From positions 11,851 through 61,333 of the forward strand of contig JBDOLX010000093.1 in the NCBI GenBank assembly GCA_039832905.1: a stretch of DNA of 49,483 bases, written 5' to 3'. The stretch is from Desulfurobacteriaceae bacterium (GTDB lineage Bacteria > Aquificota > Aquificia > Desulfurobacteriales > Desulfurobacteriaceae). Positions 8,309 through 18,248 of this stretch are shown piece after piece. The notes under the pieces are model-generated. The model searched no databases. It had not been told where the DNA came from and saw only the letters and a list, made by a program, of their open reading frames with translations. The translations under genes and the position numbers were made by a program. The number at the start of each line of letters is the position of its first letter. Position 1 is the stretch's first letter.

Positions 8309-9658
8309 TTAAAAAACTACAAAAACATTATCCCCATCCTCTAACTTTTCTTCATCGGGAGGATTCAGTATTACCTCTTCTTTTCTCTCTATTGCTATCG
8401 GTAAGGCTTTATACCTTCTGAGATATCTTATAAGTTCGCCGAAAGTTTCAAAGTTACCTACCTCTTTTATTTTTACTTTCTTTATAGTACCTTCATTTGT
8501 TAAAAGTTTTTCCATTAGCTTCGCAGATCCAGGAGTGACAATACTATTAAACATTAATCTTCCAATGACTTTACCGTACATAAAAACTCCGTTTACTCCT
8601 AGTCTTTTCTCAAAAACTTCTGCGTTCTCATCGTGAAGAACTTCAACGTAAATCTTAGCTTTTGGATTCATTGTCTTTACAAGCATTGCTGTTAGTGCTG
8701 TTCTTGCATCTACGTTTCTGTCAGATAAACCTTCTTTTCTTTCACCCAAAATAACAACCTCAGATGCGTTTTGAATAGAAACTTCAACCAAAATCTGTTC
8801 TTTTGTAAAGTCTCCTTTTTTATAAAGAATGTACTTGCTTATATCCACTCCAAGTTCAGATTTCTCAAGTTCTGTAACTAAAACAACAGGTTTTTCCTTG
8901 TCCAGTCCAGTTCTTATTATTTCCTCTACAAGCTCTTCACCGCTTTCACTCCACCCACAAATAACAAGATGATTCTTTAATTTATCCATCTTTAGTCCTT
9001 CTCCTTTAAGAATGTTCATTCTGTTTATAAGGGTTGCTGAGAAAGTAGCAGTTAATGCTGATACAAGAACTATTCCCCCACTTATTAGCAAAGATGCCAA
9101 GAATTTTCCTTCTTTTGTGACTGGAGTAATATCTCCGTAGCCGACTGTTGAGATCGTTACAATTCCCCAGTATATGGCTTCAAAAACGGAGTGGAATGCT
9201 TTGTTCCCAGCGTTATATTCGTAGATGTATACAGTTAACGAAATTGTCACTATCCAGAGTACTAATGTGATAACTATAAATGAGATTATAGGAGCTTCTT
9301 CCTTTATCGCTAAAAAAAGACTTCTTAAAGCGTAAGTGTATCTAAATATTTTTAAAAGTCTTAAAAGTCTAAGTATTCTGAGCGTTCTAAATGGTCTAAA
9401 AATTGGAAGTATTGCAAGAAGGTCTATTATCGAGTAGGGCTTTACCATCCATTTCAGTTTAGGCTCTAGTGCTATAAAGAACGCCTTTATATAGCTTCCT
9501 GTATTTGACAGACCTTCTCTAAAATCATCTATAAAGTCGGATATGACCCAGAACCTTAAAATGTACTCAACAACAAAGAAAAGAAGGGATATTTCCTCGT
9601 AGTCGTCAAACAGTCTTTGAAGATCTGGAGGTAAAGGAATATCTATCCACAGTTCCAA
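8309..9658 (-). CDS. Voltage-gated-type potassium channel with RCK/TrkA-N domain
   Basis: A six-helix K+ channel. Visible are S2 (LLFFVVEYILR), an arginine-rich S4 (RTLRILRLLRLLKIFR), a pore loop with selectivity filter TVGYGD, S6, then a cytoplasmic RCK/TrkA-N Rossmann domain (LVICGWSESGEELVEE). The last 60 residues look like a TrkA-C-type domain. The given start is TTG 9658, but the frame is open to 9838. The upstream part encodes the missing S1 helix (LLYDTFALFIVV, then PIVLEL) with no ATG, GTG or TTG. The true start is probably a rare codon such as ATT 9814, overlapping the cimA end. The gene follows cimA. Confidence 0.88.
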   Translation of the reverse strand: MELWIDIPLPPDLQRLFDDYEEISLLFFVVEYILRFWVISDFIDDFREGLSNTGSYIKAFFIALEPKLKWMVKPYSIIDLLAILPIFRPFRTLRILRLLRLLKIFRYTYALRSLFLAIKEEAPIISFIVITLVLWIVTISLTVYIYEYNAGNKAFHSVFEAIYWGIVTISTVGYGDITPVTKEGKFLASLLISGGIVLVSALTATFSATLINRMNILKGEGLKMDKLKNHLVICGWSESGEELVEEIIRTGLDKEKPVVLVTELEKSELGVDISKYILYKKGDFTKEQILVEVSIQNASEVVILGERKEGLSDRNVDARTALTAMLVKTMNPKAKIYVEVLHDENAEVFEKRLGVNGVFMYGKVIGRLMFNSIVTPGSAKLMEKLLTNEGTIKKVKIKEVGNFETFGELIRYLRRYKALPIAIERKEEVILNPPDEEKLEDGDNVFVVF

Positions 9659-9806
9659 AACAATAGGAACAGAAGAAGTAACAACTATAAAAAGAGCAAA
9701 AGTATCATAAAGAAGGCGATAAGGTCCTGTATCACTCTCAAGAAGGTTGTATAGCCATATTTTTACTTTTTTTAGTCTTGTTAGAATTTTTTTGGAGAAA
9801 CTTTCT

Positions 9807-11417
9807 TTAAGAATTTTTCCCTTCCTCTTCTTCGTCTTTCATTAGTTTGTATTTTAACGCATCTACAAGGGCTATCCAAGATGCTTCTATCACGTTAGGT
9901 GAAACCCCAACCGTTCCCCACTTTCTCTTACCGTCGGTTGATTCTATTAAAACTCTTGGGGAAGAAGCTGTTCCGCTAGCTTCATTTAAGATTCTAACTT
10001 TGTAGTCAGTAAGCTTTACTTCTTTTATTGAAGGGTAAAACTTCTCAAGAGCTTTCCTTAATGCCTTATCAAGAGCTTCTACTGGTCCTCTACCTTCAGC
10101 AGCTGTATGCTCTACTCTGTCTTTTATACCTTTTTCTCTCGCTATTTCTTCAGGAATCTCTACCTTTATGGTAGCTTCTGCATAGGCTTCTTCGTTTTCA
10201 GATCTCTTTTCTGTGAAAACTCTAAAACCTTTTAACTCAAAGTATTTTTTAGTAAGCCCTAAAGTTTCTTTTAAAAGAAGCTCAAAGGAGGCGTCTGCTC
10301 CTTCAAAATGATAACCTTGAGCTTCAAGATTCTTAATCTTGGAGAGAACTTTTTTAACCTCTTCAGAGTTCTTTTCAAGTTCTATTCCAAGTTCTTTTGC
10401 TTTGTTTACTATATTGCTTCTTCCAGAAAGTTCAGAGACCATAATTCTTCTTCTATTTCCAACAAGGCTTGGGTCTATATGCTCGTAAGTTCTTGGATTC
10501 TTTTCTACTGCTGATACATGAACGCCAGCTTTGTGGGCAAAGGCGTTATCACCAACAAATGGAAGGTTTACAGGATGAGGTCTATTGGAAAGTTCAGAAA
10601 CAAGCCTTGAAACAGAATAGAGTTTCTTAAGGCTCTCTTTTGGTATGGACTCATATCCCATTTTTAGAACAAGGTTAGGGATTATTGAACAAAGATTTGC
10701 ATTTCCACATCTTTCACCAAGACCGTTAATTGTTCCTTGAATCTGGATAGCACCCTTTTTAACTGCTATTAAAGAATTTATAACTGCCATATCTGAATCA
10801 TTGTGGGCATGAATTCCAAGAGGAGCTTTTACCTCTTTTATAACATCATCAAATATTTTTTCTGCTTCATACCACAAAGTTCCACCGTTTGTATCACAAA
10901 GAACTAAACAATCTGCACCAGCACTCTCGGCAGCTTTTAAAGTTTTCATAGCATATTCAGGATTCTCTTTGTATCCATCAAAAAAGTGTTCTGCATCGAA
11001 AAAAACTTCATCAAAGTATTTCTTAAGGTACGTTATTGTTTCATAGATTAGTTCAAGGTTTTCTTCAAGACTTATCTTTAAAGCTTCTGTTACGTGTAAG
11101 TCCCAAGATTTCCCAAAAACCGTTACTGCAGGGACTTCTGTCTTTACAAGCTGCTGTATATTTGCGTCATCCTCAATCTTTATTCCTTTTCTCTTTGTTG
11201 AACTGAAAGCAACAATTTTGGAGTTTTTTAGGTCAAGACCTTTTACTGTTTCAAAGTAAGCCAGATCTTTTGGATTTGATCCCGGCCATCCACCCTCTAT
11301 GTAATGAACTCCAAGTTCATCAAGAGCTTGAGTAATTCTCAGCTTATCCTCAAGAGAAAAAGAAATCCCCCTTGTCTGGGCACCATCTCGTAAAGTCGTA
11401 TCGTATATATAGACCAT
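9807..11417 (-). CDS. cimA: (R)-citramalate synthase
   Basis: The 536-residue HMGL-family enzyme begins [17 protein letters not shown] (DTTLRDG catalytic loop). It has the metal-binding [12 protein letters not shown] and [11 protein letters not shown] motifs and a C-terminal LeuA-type regulatory domain (about 390-520). Length and the opening residues favour CimA over LeuA or homocitrate synthase, though these are close relatives. Citramalate synthase condenses pyruvate and acetyl-CoA, opening a threonine-independent route to isoleucine. It lies 15 bases after lysC, probably in one operon with it. Confidence 0.88.
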   Translation of the reverse strand: MVYIYDTTLRDGAQTRGISFSLEDKLRITQALDELGVHYIEGGWPGSNPKDLAYFETVKGLDLKNSKIVAFSSTKRKGIKIEDDANIQQLVKTEVPAVTVFGKSWDLHVTEALKISLEENLELIYETITYLKKYFDEVFFDAEHFFDGYKENPEYAMKTLKAAESAGADCLVLCDTNGGTLWYEAEKIFDDVIKEVKAPLGIHAHNDSDMAVINSLIAVKKGAIQIQGTINGLGERCGNANLCSIIPNLVLKMGYESIPKESLKKLYSVSRLVSELSNRPHPVNLPFVGDNAFAHKAGVHVSAVEKNPRTYEHIDPSLVGNRRRIMVSELSGRSNIVNKAKELGIELEKNSEEVKKVLSKIKNLEAQGYHFEGADASFELLLKETLGLTKKYFELKGFRVFTEKRSENEEAYAEATIKVEIPEEIAREKGIKDRVEHTAAEGRGPVEALDKALRKALEKFYPSIKEVKLTDYKVRILNEASGTASSPRVLIESTDGKRKWGTVGVSPNVIEASWIALVDALKYKLMKDEEEEGKNS

Positions 11418-11432
11418 TGCCTTACCTCATTC

Positions 11433-12659
11433 CTAGGCTTGTTCACTCTTATCAAGTCCAAAAGCCTCGTGGAGAACTCTTACAGCGAGCTCTGTAAACT
11501 TCTCGTCTATGATACAGGATATCTTTATTTCGGAAGTTGAAATCATCACAATGTTTATTCCATAATTTGCAAGAGTTTCAAAAACTTTTCCAGCTACTCC
11601 AGCGTGGCTTCTCATTCCGAGTCCAACGACAGAAACTTTCGCAATTTTGTCATCTCTTATTACGTTCTTTGCTCCAATCTCTTTTGCAACCTCTTTTGTT
11701 ATTCTTTCGGCCTTGGCTGCATCGTTTTTCTCTACTGTAAAGGAAATATCTGTGTAGCCATCAACAGAAACATTCTGAACTATCATGTCAACCGGAATGT
11801 TGGCATCAGCAAGAGCATCAAAAATTTTTGCAGCAATACCAGGCTTATCTGGAACTCTTTCTACTGTAATTCTTGCTTCATTCTTGTTATGGGCAATTCC
11901 TCTTACTACAACTCTTTCCATTGTTTCGTCTTCCTCCTTAATAAGCGTTCCTTCGTCCTTTGTAAAAGTACTTCTAACTCTTAGAGGAACTTTATACTTC
12001 ATTGCGAACTCTACTGACCTTATCTGAAGAACTTTTGCACCTAAAGATGCAAGTTCAAGCATTTCTTCATAGGATAGAACGTCAATTTTCTTGGCTTCTG
12101 GAACTATTCTTGGGTCGGCTGTATAAACTCCATCCACATCGGTATAGATATCGCACCTTTCAGCCTTCAAAGCGGCAGCAAGGGCAACGGCAGAAGTGTC
12201 TGATCCACCCCTTCCAAGGGTTGTAATATCGCCTTTTTCTGTTATTCCTTGAAAACCGGTAATTATGACAATTTTTCCTTCTTTAAGGTGTTTTTTTATT
12301 CTTTCAACATCTATGTCAAGAATCCTTGCTTTTGTAAAGGCTTCGTCCGTTTTTATTCCTGCTTGCCAACCTGTTAAAGAGATAGCAGGATGTCCCATAC
12401 TGTTTAAAACAATGGAAAGAAGTCCTGCAGATACCTGTTCTCCAGTAGAAACTACAAAGTCCATATCCCTTTCGTTTGGTTCAGGAGTTATTTCTTTTAC
12501 AAGGTTTATTAGCCTATCTGTTTCTCCAGCCATTGCAGAGACAACAACAACAACATCGTTTCCTCTTTCTTTCTCCTCTAAAACCCTTGTCGCAACGTGC
12601 TTTATTCTATCTATTGATCCCATAGATGTTCCACCAAACTTTTGAACAACGAGAGCCAT
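11433..12659 (-). CDS. lysC: Aspartate kinase
   Basis: The 408-residue protein has the aspartokinase signature [12 protein letters not shown] at the N-terminus, [20 protein letters not shown] and the [15 protein letters not shown] motif. Two ACT domains follow (about 265-335 and 345-405; [20 protein letters not shown]), the usual binding site for lysine or threonine feedback. It phosphorylates aspartate at the head of the Lys/Met/Thr pathway; asd, the next enzyme, is at 19341-20357. The ATG has GGAGGCGAATTA upstream. It sits between gltB and cimA. Confidence 0.95.
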   Translation of the reverse strand: MALVVQKFGGTSMGSIDRIKHVATRVLEEKERGNDVVVVVSAMAGETDRLINLVKEITPEPNERDMDFVVSTGEQVSAGLLSIVLNSMGHPAISLTGWQAGIKTDEAFTKARILDIDVERIKKHLKEGKIVIITGFQGITEKGDITTLGRGGSDTSAVALAAALKAERCDIYTDVDGVYTADPRIVPEAKKIDVLSYEEMLELASLGAKVLQIRSVEFAMKYKVPLRVRSTFTKDEGTLIKEEDETMERVVVRGIAHNKNEARITVERVPDKPGIAAKIFDALADANIPVDMIVQNVSVDGYTDISFTVEKNDAAKAERITKEVAKEIGAKNVIRDDKIAKVSVVGLGMRSHAGVAGKVFETLANYGINIVMISTSEIKISCIIDEKFTELAVRVLHEAFGLDKSEQA

Positions 12660-12728
12660 TAATTCGCCTCCTATAATAGTTAAAAGGTGTAAAGCTTAAT
12701 TATCTTTAAAAATTTATGTTATTTAAAG

Positions 12729-15700
12729 TTAAGCTGGTAGCTTATCCATCCCAGAAAGTTTTATTTCAAGCTCTTTAACACCTATAGGAACTACTTTTCT
12801 AATGGATTCTAAAAGGAATCTATTTTCAAGGACTTTAGCAGCCAGTTTACTCCTTGTGAATTTGTAGTGTTTGGAAAGTAGCGACTTTAAAACTTCGTAG
12901 TCTTCAGTTGTAAGTTTTCGTACCTCAACGTAGTCTTTGTTAATCTTCTCTTCTATTTCGTCATCAAGGACAAATGCTGTTCCTCCGGTCATTCCAGCTC
13001 CAAAGTTCTTTCCAACTTTTCCTAAAATAACAACTATTCCTTTTACCATATACTCACAGGCGTGTTGACCAGCTCCTTCAACAACAGCAATCGCACCACT
13101 ATTTCTGACTGCAAACCTTTCTCCAACAACTCCTCCTGCAAAGAGAGCTCCTCCTGTTGCTCCATAAAGAAGAGTATTTCCGGCTATTATGTTCTCATGA
13201 GGCTCTCCTTTAAACTCTTCAGGAAATCTTAAAACTATTGTTCCACCGCCAAGCCCTTTTCCGACATAATCGTTAGCTTCTCCTACAAGCTCTAAGGTTA
13301 CTCCCTTTGGTAAAAATGCCCCAAAACTTTGTCCAGCAACCCCACGAAATCTTAAGTGGATAAACTCCTTTTCAATTTCTTCTTCTTTAAGAAGTTTAAC
13401 TATGTGGTAAGCAAGTGAAACCCCAACACTCCTGTCAGTATTCTTGATTTCGTACTCTTTAAATACTTTTTCTCTCTTTTCTATAAATTGAAGAACATCC
13501 CTTACAATCTTTTCGTTTAGTGGTGATTCTACAGGAGTGTAAGGTAATTCTTTTCTCTTTAGTTTATAAATAGGATTTTGGGTGATAAAACTTAAATCCA
13601 AGTTCTTTGCATATCTAAACTTATCTTTTAACTCTCCGTTTTCGCTAAGTAAGTCATATCTTCCGATTATTTCGTCTAAGCTTCTATAACCCATTTGGGC
13701 TAATATGTACCTTACATCTTCTGCTACTAGCTTAAAGTAGTTGACAACAGTTTCAACGCTTCCTCTGAACTTACAGATTCTATTTTTATCCTGAGTGGCT
13801 ATCCCAACGGGACAAATATTGGTATGGCAGTCTCTATCCATTACGCAGCCTTCAGCTATCATTGCGGCTGTTCCAAATCCAAACTCTTCAGCTCCCATTA
13901 ATGCTGCTATTACAACGTCTTTTCCTGTTTTAAACCCTCCGTCTACTCTTAAAACAACTTTTTCTCGCAAGTTATTTTCAACTAAGTCTTTTTGGGTCTC
14001 TGGAAGACCTATTTCCCAAGGGAGACCTGCTCCTTTTATTGAGGAAAGAGGAGATGCTCCTGTTCCACCACAGGCACCGCTAATTTGAATTATGTCGGCT
14101 TTTGCCTTTGCAACTCCGGATGCTACTGTTCCTACTCCACTTTCAGCAACAAGCTTTACGGTTATTCTTGCCTTTGGGTTAGCAAGTTTTAAGTCATAAA
14201 TAAGTTGTGCTAAGTCCTCAATTGAGTAGATATCATGGTGAGGAGGAGGAGATATTAAAGCTACGCCTGGAACAGAATATCTTAAAGATGCTATGTAAGA
14301 TGTAACTTTATGTCCCGGTAGATGACCACCTTCTCCAGGCTTTGCTCCTTGGGCAATTTTTATTTCTATCTCTTCAGCAGATGCTAAGTAAGAGGGGGTT
14401 ACTCCAAACCTTCCAGAAGCTACCTGCTTAATCTTGCTGTTTTTGTTGGTGTTGTAACGGACTGGATCTTCTCCACCTTCTCCACTACAGCTTTTTGCTC
14501 CCAAAATGTTCATAGCTTCTGCTATTACTTCGTGGGCAACTTTTGAAAGAGCTCCTACTGACATTCCGGGAACAATAAATCTTTTAACGATGGAAGAAAC
14601 CGGCTCAACTTCTTCTACAGGGATTGGTTTTCTATCCGACTTTATGGTAAGTAAATCTCTTAAATGGGTAGGTCTTTTCTCTACAGCTTTTACTACTTCC
14701 TTGAAGTCTTCGTACTTTCCACTCTTTGAAGCTTTAAATATGTTTCTTATAACTTCTGGACTCCAAGAGTGGTGAATACCGTTTGGACGAGATTTTAGTT
14801 CTCCACTGTATTCTGGCTCTTCTACCTTTTCGGCTAACTTGACCCTTTCCTTAACTATTTCTTCTATATCTTCTAAGGTTATACCACCAATAGGTGAGAA
14901 GGTGTTAGGGAAGTATTTGTCAACAACTTCTTTGGAGATTCCTACAATGTCAAAAAGACAGGATCTATGGTAAGAAGCAAGGACAGAAATTCCCATTTTG
15001 GACATTATCTTTAGGATACCTGTTTCAATAGCTTTCTTGTAATTCTTCTCAAGTTCTGAGTACGGCAGGTTAAGGTCTATTTCTTTTGATTTTAGATACT
15101 CAAAAACAAGGTATGGATGGACTGCTGAGGCTCCAAAAGCTATAAGAGCTGCTACCTGATGGGTATCTCTTGCTTCTCCTGTTTCAACAATTATTGATAC
15201 CTGATGTAAAAGTCTTTCCCTTTCAAGGAATGCAGTAAGTCCAGAAACGGCTAATATTGAAGGAATTGGATACTTAGTGTCTCTATCGGATAGGATAATA
15301 AGTTCTGTTCCTTTTTCTAAAATAGACTTTTTAACTTCTTCAAATAGTTTATTTAAGCCTTCTTTAAGTGAAGTATCAAATTCCATTTTAAAGGTGTCAA
15401 CCTTTAAGATGTTGGTGTCCTTCAGTTCTTTAAATTCTGAAGGAGTAAGTAGTGGAGAGTGGAGTTCTAATCTCCTTAGAACTTTTCCCTCAAGGTTTAA
15501 AAAGTTGACCTTTGCTCCAAGTCTTATACTTAAAGACATTACAGCTTTTTCTCTTATTGGATCTATCGGAGGATTTGTAACTTGGGCAAACTTTTGCTTA
15601 AAGTGTTTAAATAGTAAGTAGGGTTTATCTAAAAGGTTAGGAATTGGAGTGTCATCTCCCATTGAAAAGACTGGTTCCTTTCCCATTTCAGCCATGTACT

Positions 15701-17066
15701 CAATAACTTCTTCTAAATCTTCTCTTGAGTAGCAAAACTTTACAAGTTCTTTGTTTAGGTTTTCCCGTGTCTTAGGTTCTATCTTTTCGGTTCTTTTGAG
15801 GTTAAAGAGTTTTCTTCTAACCTCTCTTTCTAAACGGAAAGAAGAAGCTATTCTTTCTAAAACATCCTCATTCTTCTTTACTGTCTTGTTTTCGGTATCA
15901 ACAACAATGGTTTCTCCAGGCATTAACCTTCCAAACTCTTTTACTCCTTTTTCTGGAACGTCAATCATTCCAACTTCTGAGCCAAATATTACTTCGCCAC
16001 ATTCGGTAATAACGTACCTTGCAGGTCTTAGACCGTTCCTATCAAGCTTTCCACCTATCACTTTACCATCGGTGAAAGCTATGGCAGCAGGGCCATCCCA
16101 AGGTTTCATAAGAAGAGAAGTAAATTTAAAGAAAGCTTTCACCTCATCCTTAACGTTGTTTAAAAGCTCGTAAGCAGGAGGAACAAGAATGTTTATTGCT
16201 ATTCTTGGATCTATTCCACAAACAATCATTAATTCAAAAACTCTATCTAAAGAAGCAGAATCGCTTTCATCAAATTCAACCAAGGGTAAGATGGTTTCTA
16301 CTTTTTCTTTTATTTTCGGATGGTTTAATATCGGTTCTACAGCCTTTATAAAGTTTCTGTTTGCTGTAATAGTGTTTATTTCACCGTTGTGAGCTATAAG
16401 TCTTAACGGCTGAGCCAATCTCCACTCAGGGTTTGTATTGGTAGAATACCTTTGGTGGAATATTGCAAGAGAGCTCTTTATTTCCTCGTTCTGAAGATCT
16501 AAATAAAATTTTCTAAGATCTGGAGCTAAGAGCATTCCTTTGTAGGCCACTAGTCTATCTGAAAAGGAAACAACGTAGTTGTCAGGCGAAATAGCTTTCA
16601 GTAGCTTTTCAAGTTTTCTTCTTAATACGTAAATTTCCAAAAGGCTTTTGTTTGCTGGAGCTATTACTTGAATAATTTCTGGAAGTGCTTTCCTTGCTAT
16701 CTCTCCACATTCTTTAGTATCAATAGGAACATCCCTAAAAATGCAAAATCTAAGAGTTTCTTTAACTTCCTTTTCTATAATTTCCTTGGCTTTGTCTACG
16801 TTTCCTTTTAAGAAAAAGACACCAACAGCTACTTTATCAGCTTTAAAATCTCTGTCTATTTTTTTGGCTTCGTTTATAAAGAACTCGTGAGGAACCTGAA
16901 AGAGAATACCTGAACCGTCTCCTGTTTTTCCGTCTGCAAGAGTTGCTCCTCTATGAGTAAGGTTGGCTACTGCCCTTAATCCTTTATCTATTATTGAATA
17001 AGATTTTTCTCCGTTAATGTTTGCTATAAATCCTACTCCACAGGAGTCTTTAAATTTTATTGCCAT
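12729..17066 (-). CDS. gltB: Glutamate synthase, large subunit
   Basis: A full-length 1445-residue GltB. It has an N-terminal Ntn glutaminase domain in which an eight-residue propeptide precedes the nucleophile Cys9 in DSCGVGF, a central domain, an FMN-binding synthase domain (EGGEDPVRYN, GAKPGEGGHLPG), the Cys cluster motif CVMDRDCHTNICP near residue 1080 for the [3Fe-4S] centre, and a GXGXG beta-helix end. It converts glutamine and 2-oxoglutarate to two glutamates. No gltD small subunit is in the window. Start ATG 17066 follows AAGGAGTTGCA. Confidence 0.96.
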   Translation of the reverse strand: MAIKFKDSCGVGFIANINGEKSYSIIDKGLRAVANLTHRGATLADGKTGDGSGILFQVPHEFFINEAKKIDRDFKADKVAVGVFFLKGNVDKAKEIIEKEVKETLRFCIFRDVPIDTKECGEIARKALPEIIQVIAPANKSLLEIYVLRRKLEKLLKAISPDNYVVSFSDRLVAYKGMLLAPDLRKFYLDLQNEEIKSSLAIFHQRYSTNTNPEWRLAQPLRLIAHNGEINTITANRNFIKAVEPILNHPKIKEKVETILPLVEFDESDSASLDRVFELMIVCGIDPRIAINILVPPAYELLNNVKDEVKAFFKFTSLLMKPWDGPAAIAFTDGKVIGGKLDRNGLRPARYVITECGEVIFGSEVGMIDVPEKGVKEFGRLMPGETIVVDTENKTVKKNEDVLERIASSFRLEREVRRKLFNLKRTEKIEPKTRENLNKELVKFCYSREDLEEVIEYMAEMGKEPVFSMGDDTPIPNLLDKPYLLFKHFKQKFAQVTNPPIDPIREKAVMSLSIRLGAKVNFLNLEGKVLRRLELHSPLLTPSEFKELKDTNILKVDTFKMEFDTSLKEGLNKLFEEVKKSILEKGTELIILSDRDTKYPIPSILAVSGLTAFLERERLLHQVSIIVETGEARDTHQVAALIAFGASAVHPYLVFEYLKSKEIDLNLPYSELEKNYKKAIETGILKIMSKMGISVLASYHRSCLFDIVGISKEVVDKYFPNTFSPIGGITLEDIEEIVKERVKLAEKVEEPEYSGELKSRPNGIHHSWSPEVIRNIFKASKSGKYEDFKEVVKAVEKRPTHLRDLLTIKSDRKPIPVEEVEPVSSIVKRFIVPGMSVGALSKVAHEVIAEAMNILGAKSCSGEGGEDPVRYNTNKNSKIKQVASGRFGVTPSYLASAEEIEIKIAQGAKPGEGGHLPGHKVTSYIASLRYSVPGVALISPPPHHDIYSIEDLAQLIYDLKLANPKARITVKLVAESGVGTVASGVAKAKADIIQISGACGGTGASPLSSIKGAGLPWEIGLPETQKDLVENNLREKVVLRVDGGFKTGKDVVIAALMGAEEFGFGTAAMIAEGCVMDRDCHTNICPVGIATQDKNRICKFRGSVETVVNYFKLVAEDVRYILAQMGYRSLDEIIGRYDLLSENGELKDKFRYAKNLDLSFITQNPIYKLKRKELPYTPVESPLNEKIVRDVLQFIEKREKVFKEYEIKNTDRSVGVSLAYHIVKLLKEEEIEKEFIHLRFRGVAGQSFGAFLPKGVTLELVGEANDYVGKGLGGGTIVLRFPEEFKGEPHENIIAGNTLLYGATGGALFAGGVVGERFAVRNSGAIAVVEGAGQHACEYMVKGIVVILGKVGKNFGAGMTGGTAFVLDDEIEEKINKDYVEVRKLTTEDYEVLKSLLSKHYKFTRSKLAAKVLENRFLLESIRKVVPIGVKELEIKLSGMDKLPA

Positions 17067-17101
17067 TGCAACTCCTTCTCTTTATTAAGGTTAAAATGGA
17101 A

Positions 17102-17130
17102 AATAATTCTACCAAAGAGAAGATGGTCAA
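17102..17130 (-). promoter_or_regulatory. Candidate sigma70-type promoter for gltB
   Basis: On the minus strand, TTGACC (17125-17130) and ATTATT (17102-17107) are separated by 17 bases and lie just upstream of the gltB ribosome-binding site. The -10 box is one base from TATTAT-like consensus at best, so this is a prediction only. It would diverge from the tRNA promoter. Confidence 0.4.
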
Positions 17131-17148
17131 AAATTCCATTTTTCCCCC

Positions 17149-17176
17149 TTGACACTTTTTAAGTTCTACCTATATT
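17149..17176 (+). promoter_or_regulatory. Promoter of the tRNA-Thr-Tyr-Gly-fMet cluster
   Basis: A perfect -35 TTGACA (17149-17154) and a -10 TATATT (17171-17176) are separated by 16 bases, and the first tRNA starts about 19 bases beyond the -10 box. The same TTGACA-16-TATATTAT arrangement precedes tRNA-Glu at 40091-40118 on the other strand, which strengthens both. Confidence 0.78.
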
Positions 17177-17194
17177 ATTCAGCGTCCACGATGT

Positions 17195-17270
17195 GCCGGC
17201 TTAGCTCAGCTGGCAGAGCGGGTGACTTGTAATCACCAGGTCGGGGGTTCGACTCCCTCAGCCGGCACCA
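17195..17270 (+). tRNA. tRNA-Thr (UGU)
   Basis: The cloverleaf has acceptor stem GCCGGCT / AGCCGGC, a D-arm with GCTCAGCTGGCAGAGC, anticodon stem GGTGA / TCACC around loop CTTGTAA (anticodon TGT, reads ACA) and a T-arm GGTTCGACTCC. The CCA end is encoded at 17268-17270. It is first in a four-tRNA cluster. Confidence 0.97.
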
Positions 17271-17275
17271 TACGT

Positions 17276-17361
17276 GGAGGGGTGGCCGAGCGGTCAAAGG
17301 CACCGGACTGTAAATCCGGCGGCGGAAGCCTACGCAGGTTCGAATCCTGCCCCCTCCACCA
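17276..17361 (+). tRNA. tRNA-Tyr (GUA)
   Basis: This class II tRNA of 86 nt has a long variable arm (GGCGGAAGCC). The acceptor stem is GGAGGGG / CCCCTCC, the anticodon stem CCGGA / TCCGG, the loop CTGTAAA with anticodon GTA, and a T-loop TTCGAATC. Discriminator A and an encoded CCA are present. Confidence 0.97.
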
Positions 17362-17368
17362 CTAAAGG

Positions 17369-17445
17369 GCGGGCGTAGCTCAGCTGGCTAGAGCATCAGC
17401 CTTCCAAGCTGAGGGTCGCGGGTTCGAATCCCGTCGCCCGCTCCA
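17369..17445 (+). tRNA. tRNA-Gly (UCC)
   Basis: The acceptor stem is GCGGGCG / CGCCCGC with discriminator T and encoded CCA. The anticodon stem TCAGC / GCTGA encloses CTTCCAA, anticodon TCC, reading GGA. The T-arm is GCGGGTTCGAATCCCG. It lies seven bases after tRNA-Tyr. Confidence 0.97.
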
Positions 17446-17452
17446 CTATAGA

Positions 17453-17529
<77 letters not shown>

Positions 17530-17730
17530 ATTTTCTTCTCCCATCCCTTCCTTCATCTTCCCTAAATACTTCCTTTATATTCTCTCCATTCAAATTAACC
17601 CTTCCTACTTTTGTATCTTTTCCATTTCTTCTTGATGACAAGGAATCTCAAGCCATTTTCTTTTGTTTTTTCTACGTTTTTACTGGTATAATTCCCTTTG
17701 ACCTTGGACACAAAAATTAAGGAGGAAAAA
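17530..17730 (+). other. Pyrimidine-rich tRNA-to-leuD spacer
   Basis: The 201 bases after tRNA-fMet are strongly pyrimidine-rich on the plus strand up to about 17690 (runs such as TTCTTCTCCCATCCCTTCC). They hold no convincing open frame and no hairpin terminator. A -10-like TATAAT at 17688-17693 and the leuD ribosome-binding site lie at the right end. An unstructured C/T-rich transcript like this could be a Rho-type termination region, but that is inference. Confidence 0.4.
17664..17693 (+). promoter_or_regulatory. Candidate promoter for leuD-leuB-asd
   Basis: A consensus -10 TATAAT (17688-17693) lies 37 bases before the leuD ATG. The best -35 is a weak TTGTTT (17664-17669) with an 18-base spacer. 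The short leader has no room for a leucine attenuator peptide. Confidence 0.45.
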
Positions 17731-18234
17731 ATGTCTGATATTTTAAAAGGAAGAGCTTTTAAGTTTGGAGATGATATTAACACTGATGAAATTATTCCTG
17801 CAAGATATCTAAATACGTCTGACCCTTCTGAACTTGCTAAACACGTTATGGAGGATGCTGATCCAGAGTTTCCAAAGAAAGTTCAAAAGGGAGATATTAT
17901 AGTTGCAGGAAAGAACTTTGGATGTGGTTCTTCAAGAGAACACGCTCCAATAGCTATAAAAGCAGCTGGGGTATCTGCAGTTATTGCTAAGTCCTTTGCA
18001 AGAATCTTCTATAGAAATGCAATAAACATTGGACTTCCAATTTTTGAGTCTCCAGAAGCTGTTGAAGGAATAGAAGAAGGGGATATTGTTGAGATAAATC
18101 AAGAAACTGGCGTTATTAAGAACTTAACAAAAGGAACAGAGTTTAAAGCAAATCCTATTCCACCTGATATTAGAAAAATCATGGAAGCTGGTGGTTTAAT
18201 GGAATACGCTAAGCAAAAGCTAGGATTAAAGTAA
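17731..18234 (+). CDS. leuD: 3-isopropylmalate dehydratase small subunit
   Basis: The 167-residue protein belongs to the short, archaeal/thermophile type of LeuD/aconitase swivel domain. It has [15 protein letters not shown] and the substrate-loop motif [14 protein letters not shown]. It works with a LeuC [4Fe-4S] subunit, which is not in this window. In organisms using citramalate the same enzyme often handles citraconate for isoleucine. ATG 17731 follows AAGGAGGAAAAA; an upstream in-frame TTG at 17698 is rejected. leuB follows after 14 bases. Confidence 0.93.
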   Translation: MSDILKGRAFKFGDDINTDEIIPARYLNTSDPSELAKHVMEDADPEFPKKVQKGDIIVAGKNFGCGSSREHAPIAIKAAGVSAVIAKSFARIFYRNAINIGLPIFESPEAVEGIEEGDIVEINQETGVIKNLTKGTEFKANPIPPDIRKIMEAGGLMEYAKQKLGLK

Positions 18235-18248
18235 AAAGTAGGAGGTGA

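Noticed and set aside
11537-12645. Several plus-strand frames opposite lysC
   Set aside because: They are mirror frames of a well-supported gene, with Phe/Ser/Leu-rich peptides and no ribosome-binding sites.
17698-17730. Upstream TTG start for leuD
   Set aside because: The strong AAGGAGG lies between it and ATG 17731, so ribosomes should start at the ATG; the extra residues overlap the likely transcription start.
17595-17783. 62-residue minus-strand frame antisense to the leuD start
   Set aside because: Low-complexity peptide from the pyrimidine-rich spacer, overlaps leuD, no ribosome-binding site.
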